Below, piece by piece: positions 49,839 to 58,647 of a stretch of DNA of 63,683 nt (positions are counted from its first letter, which is position 1; each line of letters opens with the position of its first letter). The notes under the pieces are model-generated. The model was not told the DNA's origin. It saw only the letters and a program-made list of their open reading frames with translations, and searched no databases. Made by a program: the position numbers and the translations under genes. The stretch is from an uncultured Collinsella sp. (lineage in GTDB: Bacteria > Actinomycetota > Coriobacteriia > Coriobacteriales > Coriobacteriaceae). Where the stretch lies: positions 1 to 63,683 of the forward strand of contig UQIV01000014.1 of the NCBI GenBank assembly GCA_900541205.1, given 5' to 3'.

Positions 49839-52280
49839 GTGGCAGAGCGTCCGACATACAAGCTCAGGTTTCTCGATCCCAAGAAGCGCTTTCCGGCGAT
49901 GCCCGAGCAGCCTGCGGGACGCTCATATGGCGTGGTCTGGAAACTCTTTGGCGAGGATCAGCTTGAATCTTGTTATGTCGTCGAATTCGTTGGCAAAAGT
50001 CATGTGTCGCTTTTGGGCTACGTAAGCGTTTCGGGTGAGGTGTACAAGGTGGACCGCCCCGTCAGCGAGGCTCCGCTGCCCAACGATCCCGACATGGAAC
50101 TGGTCCTTGACGAGTCGGATTCCAGTATTGGTGAGATTATGGTAAGGGAAGCCAACGGCGCAATGCGCGCGTGTGCGCAAACTGCCGGCTCTCCCGAAGG
50201 CCCCATGCGCGAGCAGTCCGACTACGAGACATGGAATTCGGCCCGCTCCCTTCCTTACGGCGAGTTCATGGCATCGATGTTCCTGCGCTACGTGATATTT
50301 GCCAACTCCGAAAGCGCTATTGCGAACACGGCGGGCGTCGACGGTCTCGATGCGGACATGCAAAACGTTGTCGACAAGATCAAGCTCGTAAAGTTACCCG
50401 AGCCGGTCGAGGTGTTTTTGGGCTTTAACACGTCACCACTCCCCGACGCTATCGAGACGCTGCTTTACCGCGTTGACCATGCCGAGAATCCGAGTGGTAT
50501 CGAGCGTTATGCCGCCGCCCTTATGAGCGAGGTCGACTTGCCCCGTCTGCGCACCATTGCCGCCAAGTCCGAAATGAGCCTGGCTCGCATTGATCGCTCA
50601 AAGCTTTTCTATCTCAATTTTGATCGTAGCCTGCTGGATCAGGACGAGATTGACATGCTGCTTGCCATCGAGTGTCGTCTCAACCGCCTCTCCGGCATCC
50701 TTGAGCGCATCGGGGCCGGATTGGTCCCTGCGGCATCCTCGCCGAGTCTTGAGGGCTGCGCGCTCTTTGATGCGTGGCATATCGCCAAGACGACCAACGA
50801 TGTTCCCCGACTGCTCGATACGGCCTCGAGCGATAACCCGTGGGGCAAGCCGGGTACGGTGGCTTGCCAGCCGGGCGGCGAGTGGGACGTGCGCACCCGT
50901 TTTGCGCGAATCGTTGAGGTGCTCAACGTGGTCACGCGGCTCGACTATACCTATCGAGTAAACGTTGCCGAGGGGATTATGCTCGTTCGGTTTGGGCAGT
51001 CTGTCGTTGATGCCATGCCGCAACGTGAATACGACGCTCAGGATGACGCCTGGCGCGAGCTGGACGAGGACACGCGCGCGATCTGGGCCGCGGAGCACGA
51101 TGCGCGCGTGGCACTCACGCTTGCGGCAGCGTGTTTTGCCGCGGGCACCTGCATCACGCGCTGCTATGTGCAGATTGCTGCTCCCGACAGTGAGCAGGGC
51201 GAGCGCGTTGTTGCAACGTATTTCTTTGGGCGTGCGGCCTATCTGGCCGATTGCGTGCCTGTCGCCAAGGATCTTGAGAGCATGGACATGGACGATATGT
51301 CGTGCAAGCGTGTACTTGAGGCGTATGAGTCAACCGCTCCGGAGACGATTGAGCCTGTGGAGGTTCATACTCGTCCGCGTGATGACCATCGCACGCTGCC
51401 GCCGACGCTGCGCGATCTGCTGCTTGCCGATACGGCTGACGAGTTGGAGGTCATGGAAGAGGACGACGACCCATACGTGGCCCGTGTTGTTGAATTGCGC
51501 GAGCAGGCAAAAGTCGACCGTACAGGTGCTTTTGAAGGCTTTTCTCGTCTTGTCGAGGAGTTGGAGGCTAAGTGCGCCGTCGCCGAGCTTTTGGCGACAG
51601 GTCCGGTTCAAACGCAGTTTTGCGATAACCAGCTGGTGCGCATGGTGCTACCGGTGTTGGAAGAAGACCGCTCTGTGCGAATCCTTCGTGCGCCCGATGC
51701 GCTGTATTTTGCCCAGCACGAGATCTGCAGCTTTTACGCCGAACAAGAGGACTTTGAGCGCGCGCTGCCCGAGGTGCGTCGTCTCTACGATTTGGCGCGC
51801 TCGTCCATGCAGTCTCACTTCGCCCTGATCAACGTGCTGGCACGCCTGGAACGCTATGACGAGATTATCGAGGTAGCGCGCCACGGCCTGCGCATTGCCA
51901 GTGACCGGCCTTCGATCGGTTACCTGTTCTATCGCCTGGCATTCGCCTACTGGAACTGCGATCAGCTCGAGCTGGCGCTGGCATGTTATCGCCTGGTGCC
52001 GCGCGGCGAGGAGTCGGGCGGCAGTGCGCAGGAGGAAATGCAGGGCCTTATGAACGAGATGGGCGCCATCAAACCGCCCACGTTTGAGGAGGCTGTCGAG
52101 ACCATCCGCAAGGCAGGTCTTGAGCTGCCGCCGGTGCCCGCCGTGACCAATCAACTCGCAGATGCCGCCGTGCAACTCGTCGATAACGGCTTCTTTTTCT
52201 TGGCGCGCGGCTGCATCTATCAAATGTGGCGCACCATGGGCAACGATGAGCTCGGCTCCCTCAATCGCTCGCTGAGATAG
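49839..52280 (+). CDS. Large TPR-like protein of unknown function, 813 aa
   Basis: A soluble, acidic protein without a signal peptide. The N-terminal ~420 residues have no recognisable domain. The C-terminal ~300 residues look like TPR-type helical repeats: ALYFAQHEICSFYAEQEDFE, HFALINVLARLERYDEIIEV and GYLFYRLAFAYWNCDQLELA show the TPR helix pattern. A GTG start follows AGGGTGAT, and the ORF has normal GC-rich codon use, so it is real. It stands alone between the tRNA-Arg cassette and the repeat-flanked AAA gene. It could be a scaffold or a regulator; nothing decides. Confidence 0.7.
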   Translation: MAERPTYKLRFLDPKKRFPAMPEQPAGRSYGVVWKLFGEDQLESCYVVEFVGKSHVSLLGYVSVSGEVYKVDRPVSEAPLPNDPDMELVLDESDSSIGEIMVREANGAMRACAQTAGSPEGPMREQSDYETWNSARSLPYGEFMASMFLRYVIFANSESAIANTAGVDGLDADMQNVVDKIKLVKLPEPVEVFLGFNTSPLPDAIETLLYRVDHAENPSGIERYAAALMSEVDLPRLRTIAAKSEMSLARIDRSKLFYLNFDRSLLDQDEIDMLLAIECRLNRLSGILERIGAGLVPAASSPSLEGCALFDAWHIAKTTNDVPRLLDTASSDNPWGKPGTVACQPGGEWDVRTRFARIVEVLNVVTRLDYTYRVNVAEGIMLVRFGQSVVDAMPQREYDAQDDAWRELDEDTRAIWAAEHDARVALTLAAACFAAGTCITRCYVQIAAPDSEQGERVVATYFFGRAAYLADCVPVAKDLESMDMDDMSCKRVLEAYESTAPETIEPVEVHTRPRDDHRTLPPTLRDLLLADTADELEVMEEDDDPYVARVVELREQAKVDRTGAFEGFSRLVEELEAKCAVAELLATGPVQTQFCDNQLVRMVLPVLEEDRSVRILRAPDALYFAQHEICSFYAEQEDFERALPEVRRLYDLARSSMQSHFALINVLARLERYDEIIEVARHGLRIASDRPSIGYLFYRLAFAYWNCDQLELALACYRLVPRGEESGGSAQEEMQGLMNEMGAIKPPTFEEAVETIRKAGLELPPVPAVTNQLADAAVQLVDNGFFFLARGCIYQMWRTMGNDELGSLNRSLR

Positions 52281-52396
52281 GGGCGGCATAGAAGGGCTGG
52301 ACCGCGCTTGTCATCCCATTTGCTCACCATGCCGACAAAACGAAGGGGCTACTGCTACCGGCGTACCGGGAACATTTGCGTATAGATAAGGTATAA

Positions 52397-52584
52397 CGAA
52401 TTAAGTCGTAGCGAATTAAAGTACGAATTACTGTATCGAGCAGGTTGCCGACAAATTGAATGGAGCCATTTGTATTTGCTCAGGTGGGTGGCTCCAGCAG
52501 GACCGGTAAGGTCAAAAGCGGCTAGGTCTGCTAAACCTGTTAAACTCTGCTAAAGTTGCTAAACTTTGTTAAAGTTGTTAAAAC
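52397..52584. repeat. Two iteron-like repeat sets upstream of the AAA ATPase
   Basis: Three CGAATTA boxes at 52397, 52412 and 52424. Then six boxes with TAAA cores at 52532, 52541, 52551, 52560, 52570 and 52579 (consensus TGYTAAASTT), spaced 9, 10, 9, 10 and 9 bp, just upstream of the GAGGAGGG site at 52590. The near-helical period suggests binding of a multimer along one DNA face, possibly the ATPase itself. Confidence 0.85.
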
Positions 52585-52601
52585 TAGCAGAGGAGGGTCG
52601 A

Positions 52602-53684
52602 ATGTCGAAAGCCATTAATCCCTTTAAGCCAACGGCGGGCATGAATCCGCCTGAGCTTATCGGACGTGACGCTGTTTTGGATGATTTTGCCGAGGCCCTT
52701 GAGAATGGTCCTGGTGCTCCCGATCGACTCATGCGCATCTCGGGCGTCCGAGGCACAGGTAAAACGGTGCTTCTCAATGCATTGGGTGATCTTGCGCGAA
52801 AAAAAGGATTCGAGGTTGTTGACGTCGCCTCGAATGCCGGTTTTTGCAGTAGAATCCTCGAGGCTCTACAGCGAAATGTTTGTCTTGAGTCAATGTCGAT
52901 TTCCCCATCAATTCTAGGAGTCAGCCTTGGCTCCGTTGAGGTATCGAAGTCGGCATCTCATCTGGGCGAGGCAATGTACGATGCCGCGAAGCGCGGAGGT
53001 CTGCTCATTACGCTCGACGAGATTCAGGATGCCTCAACTGAGGAAATGCGCGAGCTGGGCAATGAGATGCAGCTTTTGATTCGCCAAGGGGCGAATGTCG
53101 CTTTTGCATTCGCCGGCTTGCCAACATCGGTGGATGGCGTGGTGGTTGATGATACCCTTACGTTCCTTCAGCGGGCGAAACATATTGAACTCACTCGTCT
53201 CTCCGATTTTGAAGTCGGCGGATCGTTTGAGGAAACAATGAGACGAGCGGGCAAGGAACTCGATGAAGACGCCGCTGAGCTATTAACAAAGGCTTCAGCA
53301 GGCTATCCCTTTATGGTCCAGTTGGTCGGATATTACGCTTGGCAGGTTGCTGCGCGCAGCGGGTCGGAGAGCGTGAGTGAAGAGGCAGCTCGCAAGGGTG
53401 TCCAGGCGGCTCTTGATAGTTTCAATGCCATGGTGATTGCCCCGGCGCTGCGCAGGGTTTCAGAGCGGCAGTTTCAGTATCTCGCGGCAATGGCTCAATG
53501 CGAGGGCGATGAGATTGCCAACGGTGATATCGCCAAAAAGATGGGGCTGCCGGCGAACAAGGTCGGCTCGTATCGTAAACGTCTCATCGATGCGGGGTTG
53601 ATTGAGCCTGCTGGCTACGGCTGTGTTTCGTTTGCAATTCCGTACATGCGCGATTATCTGTTGGAGACCGTTCGAGCGGACTAA
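52602..53684 (+). CDS. AAA ATPase with C-terminal winged helix (Orc1/Cdc6-like / archaeal-ATPase type)
   Basis: A 360-aa protein. Walker A is SGVRGTGKTVLLNALG (~residue 49), Walker B GLLITLDEIQDAS, a sensor-like segment VAFAFAGLPTSVDG, and a C-terminal wHTH (EIANGDIAKKMGLPANKVGS). This is the fold of Orc1/Cdc6-like and 'archaeal ATPase' proteins, often in mobile or defence contexts. GAGGAGGG precedes the ATG at 52602. Base composition is a little less GC-rich than the neighbours, which together with the upstream repeats hints at acquisition. Confidence 0.75.
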   Translation: MSKAINPFKPTAGMNPPELIGRDAVLDDFAEALENGPGAPDRLMRISGVRGTGKTVLLNALGDLARKKGFEVVDVASNAGFCSRILEALQRNVCLESMSISPSILGVSLGSVEVSKSASHLGEAMYDAAKRGGLLITLDEIQDASTEEMRELGNEMQLLIRQGANVAFAFAGLPTSVDGVVVDDTLTFLQRAKHIELTRLSDFEVGGSFEETMRRAGKELDEDAAELLTKASAGYPFMVQLVGYYAWQVAARSGSESVSEEAARKGVQAALDSFNAMVIAPALRRVSERQFQYLAAMAQCEGDEIANGDIAKKMGLPANKVGSYRKRLIDAGLIEPAGYGCVSFAIPYMRDYLLETVRAD

Positions 53685-53740
53685 TAAAGACTGGAGGCAT
53701 CGACGCCGCCGCTGGGGTTGCCCCGTATCTTTGTCTAAAT

Positions 53741-53781
53741 CTGTAACATCTGGACGAAGATTCGGCCTGTAACTGTTACAG
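53741..53781. promoter_or_regulatory. CTGTAAC boxes before tRNA-Ser
   Basis: CTGTAAC at 53741-53747 and 53767-53773, with an inverted GTTACAG at 53775-53781; the last two form a 15-bp palindrome. They lie between the AAA gene and the tRNA-Ser promoter and could be operator sites or a transcription stop. Confidence 0.5.
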
Positions 53782-53839
53782 ATTGAGATGATTGGGTGAG
53801 ACGTCTACTGGCAAATTGGAATCGCTCCAAAATTTCCCC

Positions 53840-53868
53840 TTGCCCATCCTCGACTGTTTGGTTACTAT
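53840..53868 (+). promoter_or_regulatory. Putative tRNA-Ser promoter
   Basis: TTGCCC (53840-53845), 17-bp spacer, TACTAT (53863-53868), 14 bases before the tRNA. Confidence 0.6.
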
Positions 53869-53882
53869 AGAACGGCTGTTAC

Positions 53883-53973
53883 GGAGAGCTGACCGAGAGG
53901 CCGAAGGTGCTCGCCTGCTAAGCGAGTATGCCCCAAAAGGGCATCTGGGGTTCGAATCCCCAGCTCTCCGCCA
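53883..53973 (+). tRNA. tRNA-Ser(GCT)
   Basis: Class II tRNA: acceptor GGAGAGC/GCTCTCC, anticodon stem CTCGC/GCGAG with loop CTGCTAA giving GCT, long variable arm with TGCCCCAAAAGGGCA, T-loop TTCGAAT. Discriminator G and an encoded CCA. Confidence 0.96.
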
Positions 53974-53986
53974 GTAAGAATTGAAA

Positions 53987-54013
53987 GAAGGGCTCCGCAA
54001 GGGGCCCTTTTTG
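53987..54013 (+). terminator. Intrinsic terminator after tRNA-Ser
   Basis: AAGGGC-tccgcaagg-GGCCCTT hairpin followed by TTTGG. Confidence 0.75.
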
Positions 54014-54027
54014 GTATGGAGAACGTT

Positions 54028-54045
54028 AGCTGGGGATTCGAACCC
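54028..54045 (+). repeat. Inverted copy of the tRNA-Ser T-arm
   Basis: AGCTGGGGATTCGAACCC at 54028-54045 is the exact reverse complement of 18 bases of the tRNA-Ser T-arm and acceptor start (53948-53965). Its centre is 80 bp downstream of the tRNA T-arm centre, matching the spacing at Phe (82) and Arg (80). Here no second 3'-end copy follows; the dacA terminator does. Confidence 0.85.
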
Positions 54046-54047
54046 TC

Positions 54048-54081
54048 AAAAAAATGAGGCGCCCCGTTGGACGCCTCATTT
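54048..54081 (-). terminator. Intrinsic terminator of the D,D-carboxypeptidase gene
   Basis: On the minus strand AATGAGGCG-tccaacgggg-CGCCTCATT followed by TTTTTGAGG. Confidence 0.85.
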
Positions 54082-54106
54082 GGTTCGATGTGATAACGCT
54101 TTGGCC

Positions 54107-55447
54107 CTACACCTCAGGAGCCTTGGCTACGGTTTCGCTCTCGGCTGTGAGCGGGCGGTTGTCGATGCGGCGGCCCAGGCGGTCGAGCTTCACGAGCAGC
54201 CACTCGATGGGATTGGGCCCTGTTCCTTCCTCGTCGGCAACCAGGTCCATGACGGCAATCTTGGTGCCGTCCTGCTTAAGCGTAACGCTGCCCACCTTAT
54301 CGCCAACATGCACCGTGCCCGAAAGGTCATCGTAGCTAACCTTTTCGGTCACTTCGCCGGCGAGTGAGAACACCGTTGCCTGTGCGGCGGGGTCGGCGAG
54401 CGTGGCGTCGATCGTCTTGTCCGTCCAATCTGTCTGGCTAATGCGCGCCATGAGCGGGTTGCCGTTGGCAGTCTTTTCCTGTGTATTGGCGATCGCGACC
54501 GTGATCTTGTGGCCGTAGTACCAGTTGGCAAGGGTGGCGGTATCGGTAAAGCGCTGGTCGGTGGTGGTGGAGTTCAAAATAACGGTGTAGATCTCGTCGC
54601 CGTCGCGGTTGTAGGCGCTCGTAAAGCAATAGCCCGCGTCGTCGGTGGTGCCGGTCTTGCCGCCAATGTTTCCGTCCTGACCGAGCAAAACGTTGTGCGT
54701 GTCCATGGAATGCGAATGGTCTGAGCCATCGGCGCCCGTAATCTCGATCCAGGAGTCCTCGCTCGCCACGACCTCGCGGAACGTGTCGTTTTTCATGGCC
54801 TCCTGCATCATCAGCGCTACATCATGTGCGGTCGAGTGCATATCGCCGGCCCACTCGTCAAAATCCAGGCCGTGCGGATTCTCGAAGACCGTACCGGTGC
54901 AGCCGAGCTTTTTAGCGCGCTCGTTCATGGCCTTTACAAAGGTGGCCACGGCGTCCTTGGTCTTGGGGTCGATCTTTTTGCCCACGTGCTCGGCAAGCGC
55001 GATGGCGGCATCGTTGCCCGAGGGGATCATCAGGCCGCGCAGGGCCTGCTCCACGGTGAGCTCGTCGCCTTCGAGCAGGCCGGCAGTCGAGTTGCCTACG
55101 GTGGCGGCAGCGTTGCTCACCGTGACCTTCTCGTCCATCTTGCAGTTTTCGACGGTCAGGATTGCGGTCATGACCTTGGTGATCGAGGCAATCTTGACCT
55201 GTTCATCGGCGCCGCGTCCATAATAGACGGTGCCGTCCTTGCTCATAACAAGGGCATTCGTTGCCTCGATATCGGGCAGGTTTTCTGTCGTGATGCCGCG
55301 GGCGTCGGCGGTCTTGCCGCAGACGTCGTCGGTCGTGAGCACTTGGGCGCCGGCAACAGCAGGCACGCCGGCAACAAGGGCGATGGCGCAGGCAAAGCCG
55401 GCGGCAAGCTGGGCGGAGCGCTTTGCAAAAGAGGTGAGGGACTTCAC
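54107..55447 (-). CDS. D-alanyl-D-alanine carboxypeptidase (PBP5/6-type, S11)
   Basis: Trims peptidoglycan pentapeptides outside the membrane. The 446-aa protein has an N-terminal signal/anchor (SAQLAAGFACAIALVAGVPA), SxxK motif ASITKVM with the active-site Ser, SGN as the second motif, and GGKTGTTDDAGYCF as the KTG motif; a C-terminal PBP5-like domain follows (VGDKVGSVTLKQDG). I start at GTG 55447; the longer frame upstream crosses a -10-like TATACT, so that part is probably untranslated. It is divergent from the VanRS-like pair. Confidence 0.9.
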   Translation of the reverse strand: MKSLTSFAKRSAQLAAGFACAIALVAGVPAVAGAQVLTTDDVCGKTADARGITTENLPDIEATNALVMSKDGTVYYGRGADEQVKIASITKVMTAILTVENCKMDEKVTVSNAAATVGNSTAGLLEGDELTVEQALRGLMIPSGNDAAIALAEHVGKKIDPKTKDAVATFVKAMNERAKKLGCTGTVFENPHGLDFDEWAGDMHSTAHDVALMMQEAMKNDTFREVVASEDSWIEITGADGSDHSHSMDTHNVLLGQDGNIGGKTGTTDDAGYCFTSAYNRDGDEIYTVILNSTTTDQRFTDTATLANWYYGHKITVAIANTQEKTANGNPLMARISQTDWTDKTIDATLADPAAQATVFSLAGEVTEKVSYDDLSGTVHVGDKVGSVTLKQDGTKIAVMDLVADEEGTGPNPIEWLLVKLDRLGRRIDNRPLTAESETVAKAPEV

Positions 55448-55644
55448 AGATTTCGCTTTCGACGGGATGGTCTCTTCTGGCACTAGAGTATATCGTTTGC
55501 CGGCGACGACGATCGTTGCGTGCGCGCATGGCCCGCATTCGTGCTCGAACGGGCGCAAGGGTGCTTAAGGTCGACTTAATCGCCCGCGCTTGTTGTGTGT
55601 GGCGGGCGCCGCCTCGGGCATAATGGAGCGCGAGAGGAGCATAC

Positions 55645-56340
55645 ATGAACGAGCGCATACTGGTAGTTGATGACGAGAAGGCCATCGCCGACCTGGTTGG
55701 CATCTACCTTACAAAGGAGGGCTTTGACGTCCAGATCGCCTACAGCGGGGCCGATGCGGCCAAGGCAATTCTGGAGCAAGAGTTTGACCTGGCATTGCTC
55801 GATGTCATGCTGCCCGATATCGACGGCTTTGAGCTGCTGCGTACCATCCGTGCCAGCCATACCTATCCCGTAATTATGTTGACGGCACGCGATGCCCAGC
55901 AGGATAAGATCGAAGGCCTTTCGCTTGGCGCGGACGATTACGTGGTCAAGCCGTTCCGCCCGCTGGAGCTCATCGCGCGCGTTCATGCTCAGTTGCGCCG
56001 CTACACCAGCTACGGTAGCCGCGCGCAGGCGACCGAGTCGCCGACCCTCCAGCTCGACGGCCTCGAGATCAACCGTGACGCTCGCTCCGTGACGGTGGAC
56101 GGTGCGCCGGTGCGCCTCACGCCCATCGAGTATTCCATCTTGCTGTATCTGGCCGAGCATCACGGCAGCGTAGTGCCCGTGGAGGACCTGTTCCGCGCGG
56201 TGTGGAACGAGGACTTTATGCCCGGCTCCAACAATACGGTGATGGTGCACATTCGTCACCTGCGCGAAAAGATCGGTGACGACGCTCAGAAGCCGCGTTT
56301 TATTAAAAACGTCTGGGGCGTCGGCTATATCATCGAATAA
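55645..56340 (+). CDS. OmpR-family response regulator (VanR-like)
   Basis: A 231-aa regulator with a receiver domain (ERILVVDDEKAIADLVGIYL; phospho-Asp in LALLDVMLPDIDGFE; Lys in DDYVVKPFRPLELIAR) and an OmpR-type winged helix (RLTPIEYSILLYLAEHHGSV, VMVHIRHLREKIGDD). It resembles VanR-type regulators. It is divergent from the carboxypeptidase with ~200 bp between the starts and 25 bp before the sensor gene. Confidence 0.85.
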   Translation: MNERILVVDDEKAIADLVGIYLTKEGFDVQIAYSGADAAKAILEQEFDLALLDVMLPDIDGFELLRTIRASHTYPVIMLTARDAQQDKIEGLSLGADDYVVKPFRPLELIARVHAQLRRYTSYGSRAQATESPTLQLDGLEINRDARSVTVDGAPVRLTPIEYSILLYLAEHHGSVVPVEDLFRAVWNEDFMPGSNNTVMVHIRHLREKIGDDAQKPRFIKNVWGVGYIIE

Positions 56341-56365
56341 CGTTTTTGTTTGCGAGGACATGGAC

Positions 56366-57604
56366 ATGACAAAAGACGATAAGCAGGCGTTTGAGGTGCC
56401 CGATCGGCTCTTTGAATACGTGAGGGCGGTCGTCGATAATCGCGCGCTTGCGACGGTGCTGCTCTTTTTGCTGAGTCTGCTGCTGATCGGCATTGATAGC
56501 ATCGCCGGTATCTTAGCGGTGCTACTCATCGGCTTCTTGCTGATCGATCGCTTTGAAATCGTGCGTCGTTGCGTGGTGATCGGCGGTGCCGCGTGGGTCA
56601 TGACGCTGGCGATCGGCGCCATGGCGCTCGGTGGCATCGAGGGACCGGTGCTGTTCGATGCCGGCTTTGTATTCAACATGCTTGGCTTTGTCTTGGCGCT
56701 CGCCGTGTGCGTCCTGTTCTTTTGCGGCCGCGCTCTGTACTACCAGGGCTATGAGCAGGGTGAGCAGCGTTCCGACCGCGTGCTTGCCGCCCGTATTCAG
56801 GACCGTCTGATCGATCATCCCGACGCGTGGGACAACATCGACGGCGACTTCCTGGAGGTCGAGGGTGTGCTCAACCGTGTGCGCGATCGCGAGCGCAAAG
56901 TCCAGCAGGCCCTGCGTGACGAGTCACATCGCAAGGACGATTTGGTCACATACTTGGCGCATGACCTGCGCACGCCGCTCGCCAGCGTGGTGGGCTACCT
57001 CTCGCTGTTGCAGGAGGCGCCCGACCTGCCGGTTGAGCAGCGCGCGCACTTTACAGGCGTGGCGCTCGACAAGGCGCACCGACTCGACGCGCTTATTGAG
57101 GAGTTCTTTGATATCACGCGCTTCGACTTCCACGATATTGTGCTCACGCGCGGCTACGTCGACCTGGGATTGCTGCTGGCGCAGGTGGCCGATGAGTTCT
57201 ATCCCATTCTCAACGAGCAGCACAAAGATGTCCAAGTTGATGTGCGTGAGGACCTGACGGTGCTCGTGGATGGCAACAAGATGGCTCGCGTGTTCAACAA
57301 CATCATGAAAAACGCTATCGCCTATAGCTACGAAGGATCGACCATCACGATTGAGGCCAGACGCCGGGACGGCGGTGGCGTGCGCGTGCGCTTTATCAAT
57401 CAGGGCGATCCCATCCCTGAGGCAAAGCTCAAGGTGATCTTTGAGAAGTTCTATCGCCTGGATGCGGCGCGTGCGACCAATCGCGGCGGCGCTGGACTGG
57501 GGCTTGCCATCGCCAAGGAGATCGTATGCGCGCACGGCGGTACCGTTGCATGTGAATCGACGCCCGAACACACGATATTCACCATCGAGCTGCCCGCCGC
57601 ATAG
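56366..57604 (+). CDS. Sensor histidine kinase (VanS-like)
   Basis: A 412-aa membrane kinase with four or so helices in the first ~130 residues (ATVLLFLLSLLLIGIDSIAG onward) and no large sensor domain, then HAMP-free HisKA (LVTYLAHDLRTPLASVVGYL; phospho-His) and HATPase (NNIMKNAIAYSYEGS, GGAGLGLAIAKEIV). ATG 56366 has GAGGA 8 bases upstream; the ATG 6 bases earlier is less likely. Pairs with the VanR-like gene just upstream. Confidence 0.85.
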   Translation: MTKDDKQAFEVPDRLFEYVRAVVDNRALATVLLFLLSLLLIGIDSIAGILAVLLIGFLLIDRFEIVRRCVVIGGAAWVMTLAIGAMALGGIEGPVLFDAGFVFNMLGFVLALAVCVLFFCGRALYYQGYEQGEQRSDRVLAARIQDRLIDHPDAWDNIDGDFLEVEGVLNRVRDRERKVQQALRDESHRKDDLVTYLAHDLRTPLASVVGYLSLLQEAPDLPVEQRAHFTGVALDKAHRLDALIEEFFDITRFDFHDIVLTRGYVDLGLLLAQVADEFYPILNEQHKDVQVDVREDLTVLVDGNKMARVFNNIMKNAIAYSYEGSTITIEARRRDGGGVRVRFINQGDPIPEAKLKVIFEKFYRLDAARATNRGGAGLGLAIAKEIVCAHGGTVACESTPEHTIFTIELPAA

Positions 57605-57707
57605 CCAGTGTGCCCTTACAAACACTTGACAATGCGCTCACGTGCATATGAGCCGCGATTCCTACTATCGATACTGCTGAATTGATATCGATGTGGAGGT
57701 ATGCGGT

Positions 57708-58583
57708 ATGACGGCTGCTGCGGCTGTGGAGCCCACGGAGCTTGAAGAACTCATGAAAGCGCAGGCCGAGGCCGCGCACGAGCGCGAGGTTGGGGATGCG
57801 ACTCGCCCCACGGCAGAGGATCTTGCCGCCTCGCCGACGCGAATCGATGTTGAGGGCCTCGACCTGTTCTATGGCGACCACCATGCGCTCAAGGACGTGA
57901 ATATCAAGATCCGCGACAAGCAGATTACCTCGTTCATCGGGCCTTCGGGCTGCGGAAAGTCCACGTTGCTGCGCTGCTTTAACCGCATGAACGACGGCAT
58001 CAAGGACTGCCGCATCGAGGGCAAGATTGCGCTCGATGGTCAAGATATCCTGGGCGATTACGACATCTGCCGCTTGCGCCAGCGCGTGGGCATGGTGTTC
58101 CAGCGCCCCAACCCGTTTCCCATGAGCATCTACGACAACGTCGCCTACGGTCCTCGCGGCATGGGAGTGCGCGACCGCGTCGTGCTCGACGAGCTGGTCG
58201 AGGATTCCCTTCGTCGCGCTGCGCTATGGGATGAGGTCAAGGACAAGCTCAAAGAGTCGGGTCTGGGTCTTTCGGGCGGCCAGCAGCAGCGTCTGTGCAT
58301 CGCCCGCGCACTTGCCGTGCAGCCCGACATTCTGCTGATGGACGAGCCGACCTCGGCACTCGACCCTGTGTCGACGCTGGTGGTGGAGCAGCTGGCCTGC
58401 GAGCTCAAAGAGACCTGCACGCTCGTGGTCGTTACGCACAATATGCAGCAGGCGGCGCGTATCTCCGATTCGGTCGCATTCTTTTTGCTGGGTGAGCTGG
58501 TGGAGCACGCGCCCACCGCGCAACTCTTCAAGAATCCGACCGATCCGCGCACGGCGGATTATTTGACGGGGCGTTTTGGCTGA
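57708..58583 (+). CDS. pstB: Phosphate ABC transporter ATPase PstB (no PstSCA alongside)
   Basis: A 291-aa ABC ATPase with PstB character: Walker A FIGPSGCGKSTLLRCFNRMN, the diagnostic RMNDG continuation, Q-loop VFQRPNPFPMSIYDNVAYGP, signature LSGGQQQRLCIARAL, Walker B ILLMDEPTSALDP. The N-terminal ~45 residues are an unusual Glu/Ala-rich extension. GGAGGT is 7 bases before the ATG. pstS, pstC, pstA and phoU are not beside it. Confidence 0.9.
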   Translation: MTAAAAVEPTELEELMKAQAEAAHEREVGDATRPTAEDLAASPTRIDVEGLDLFYGDHHALKDVNIKIRDKQITSFIGPSGCGKSTLLRCFNRMNDGIKDCRIEGKIALDGQDILGDYDICRLRQRVGMVFQRPNPFPMSIYDNVAYGPRGMGVRDRVVLDELVEDSLRRAALWDEVKDKLKESGLGLSGGQQQRLCIARALAVQPDILLMDEPTSALDPVSTLVVEQLACELKETCTLVVVTHNMQQAARISDSVAFFLLGELVEHAPTAQLFKNPTDPRTADYLTGRFG

Positions 58584-58647
58584 TACCATCTAGTAAAGGT
58601 ACCTTTAGGGTTAAGATGCGGTCATGCCGGCCGCAAAGGGGTTCAAC

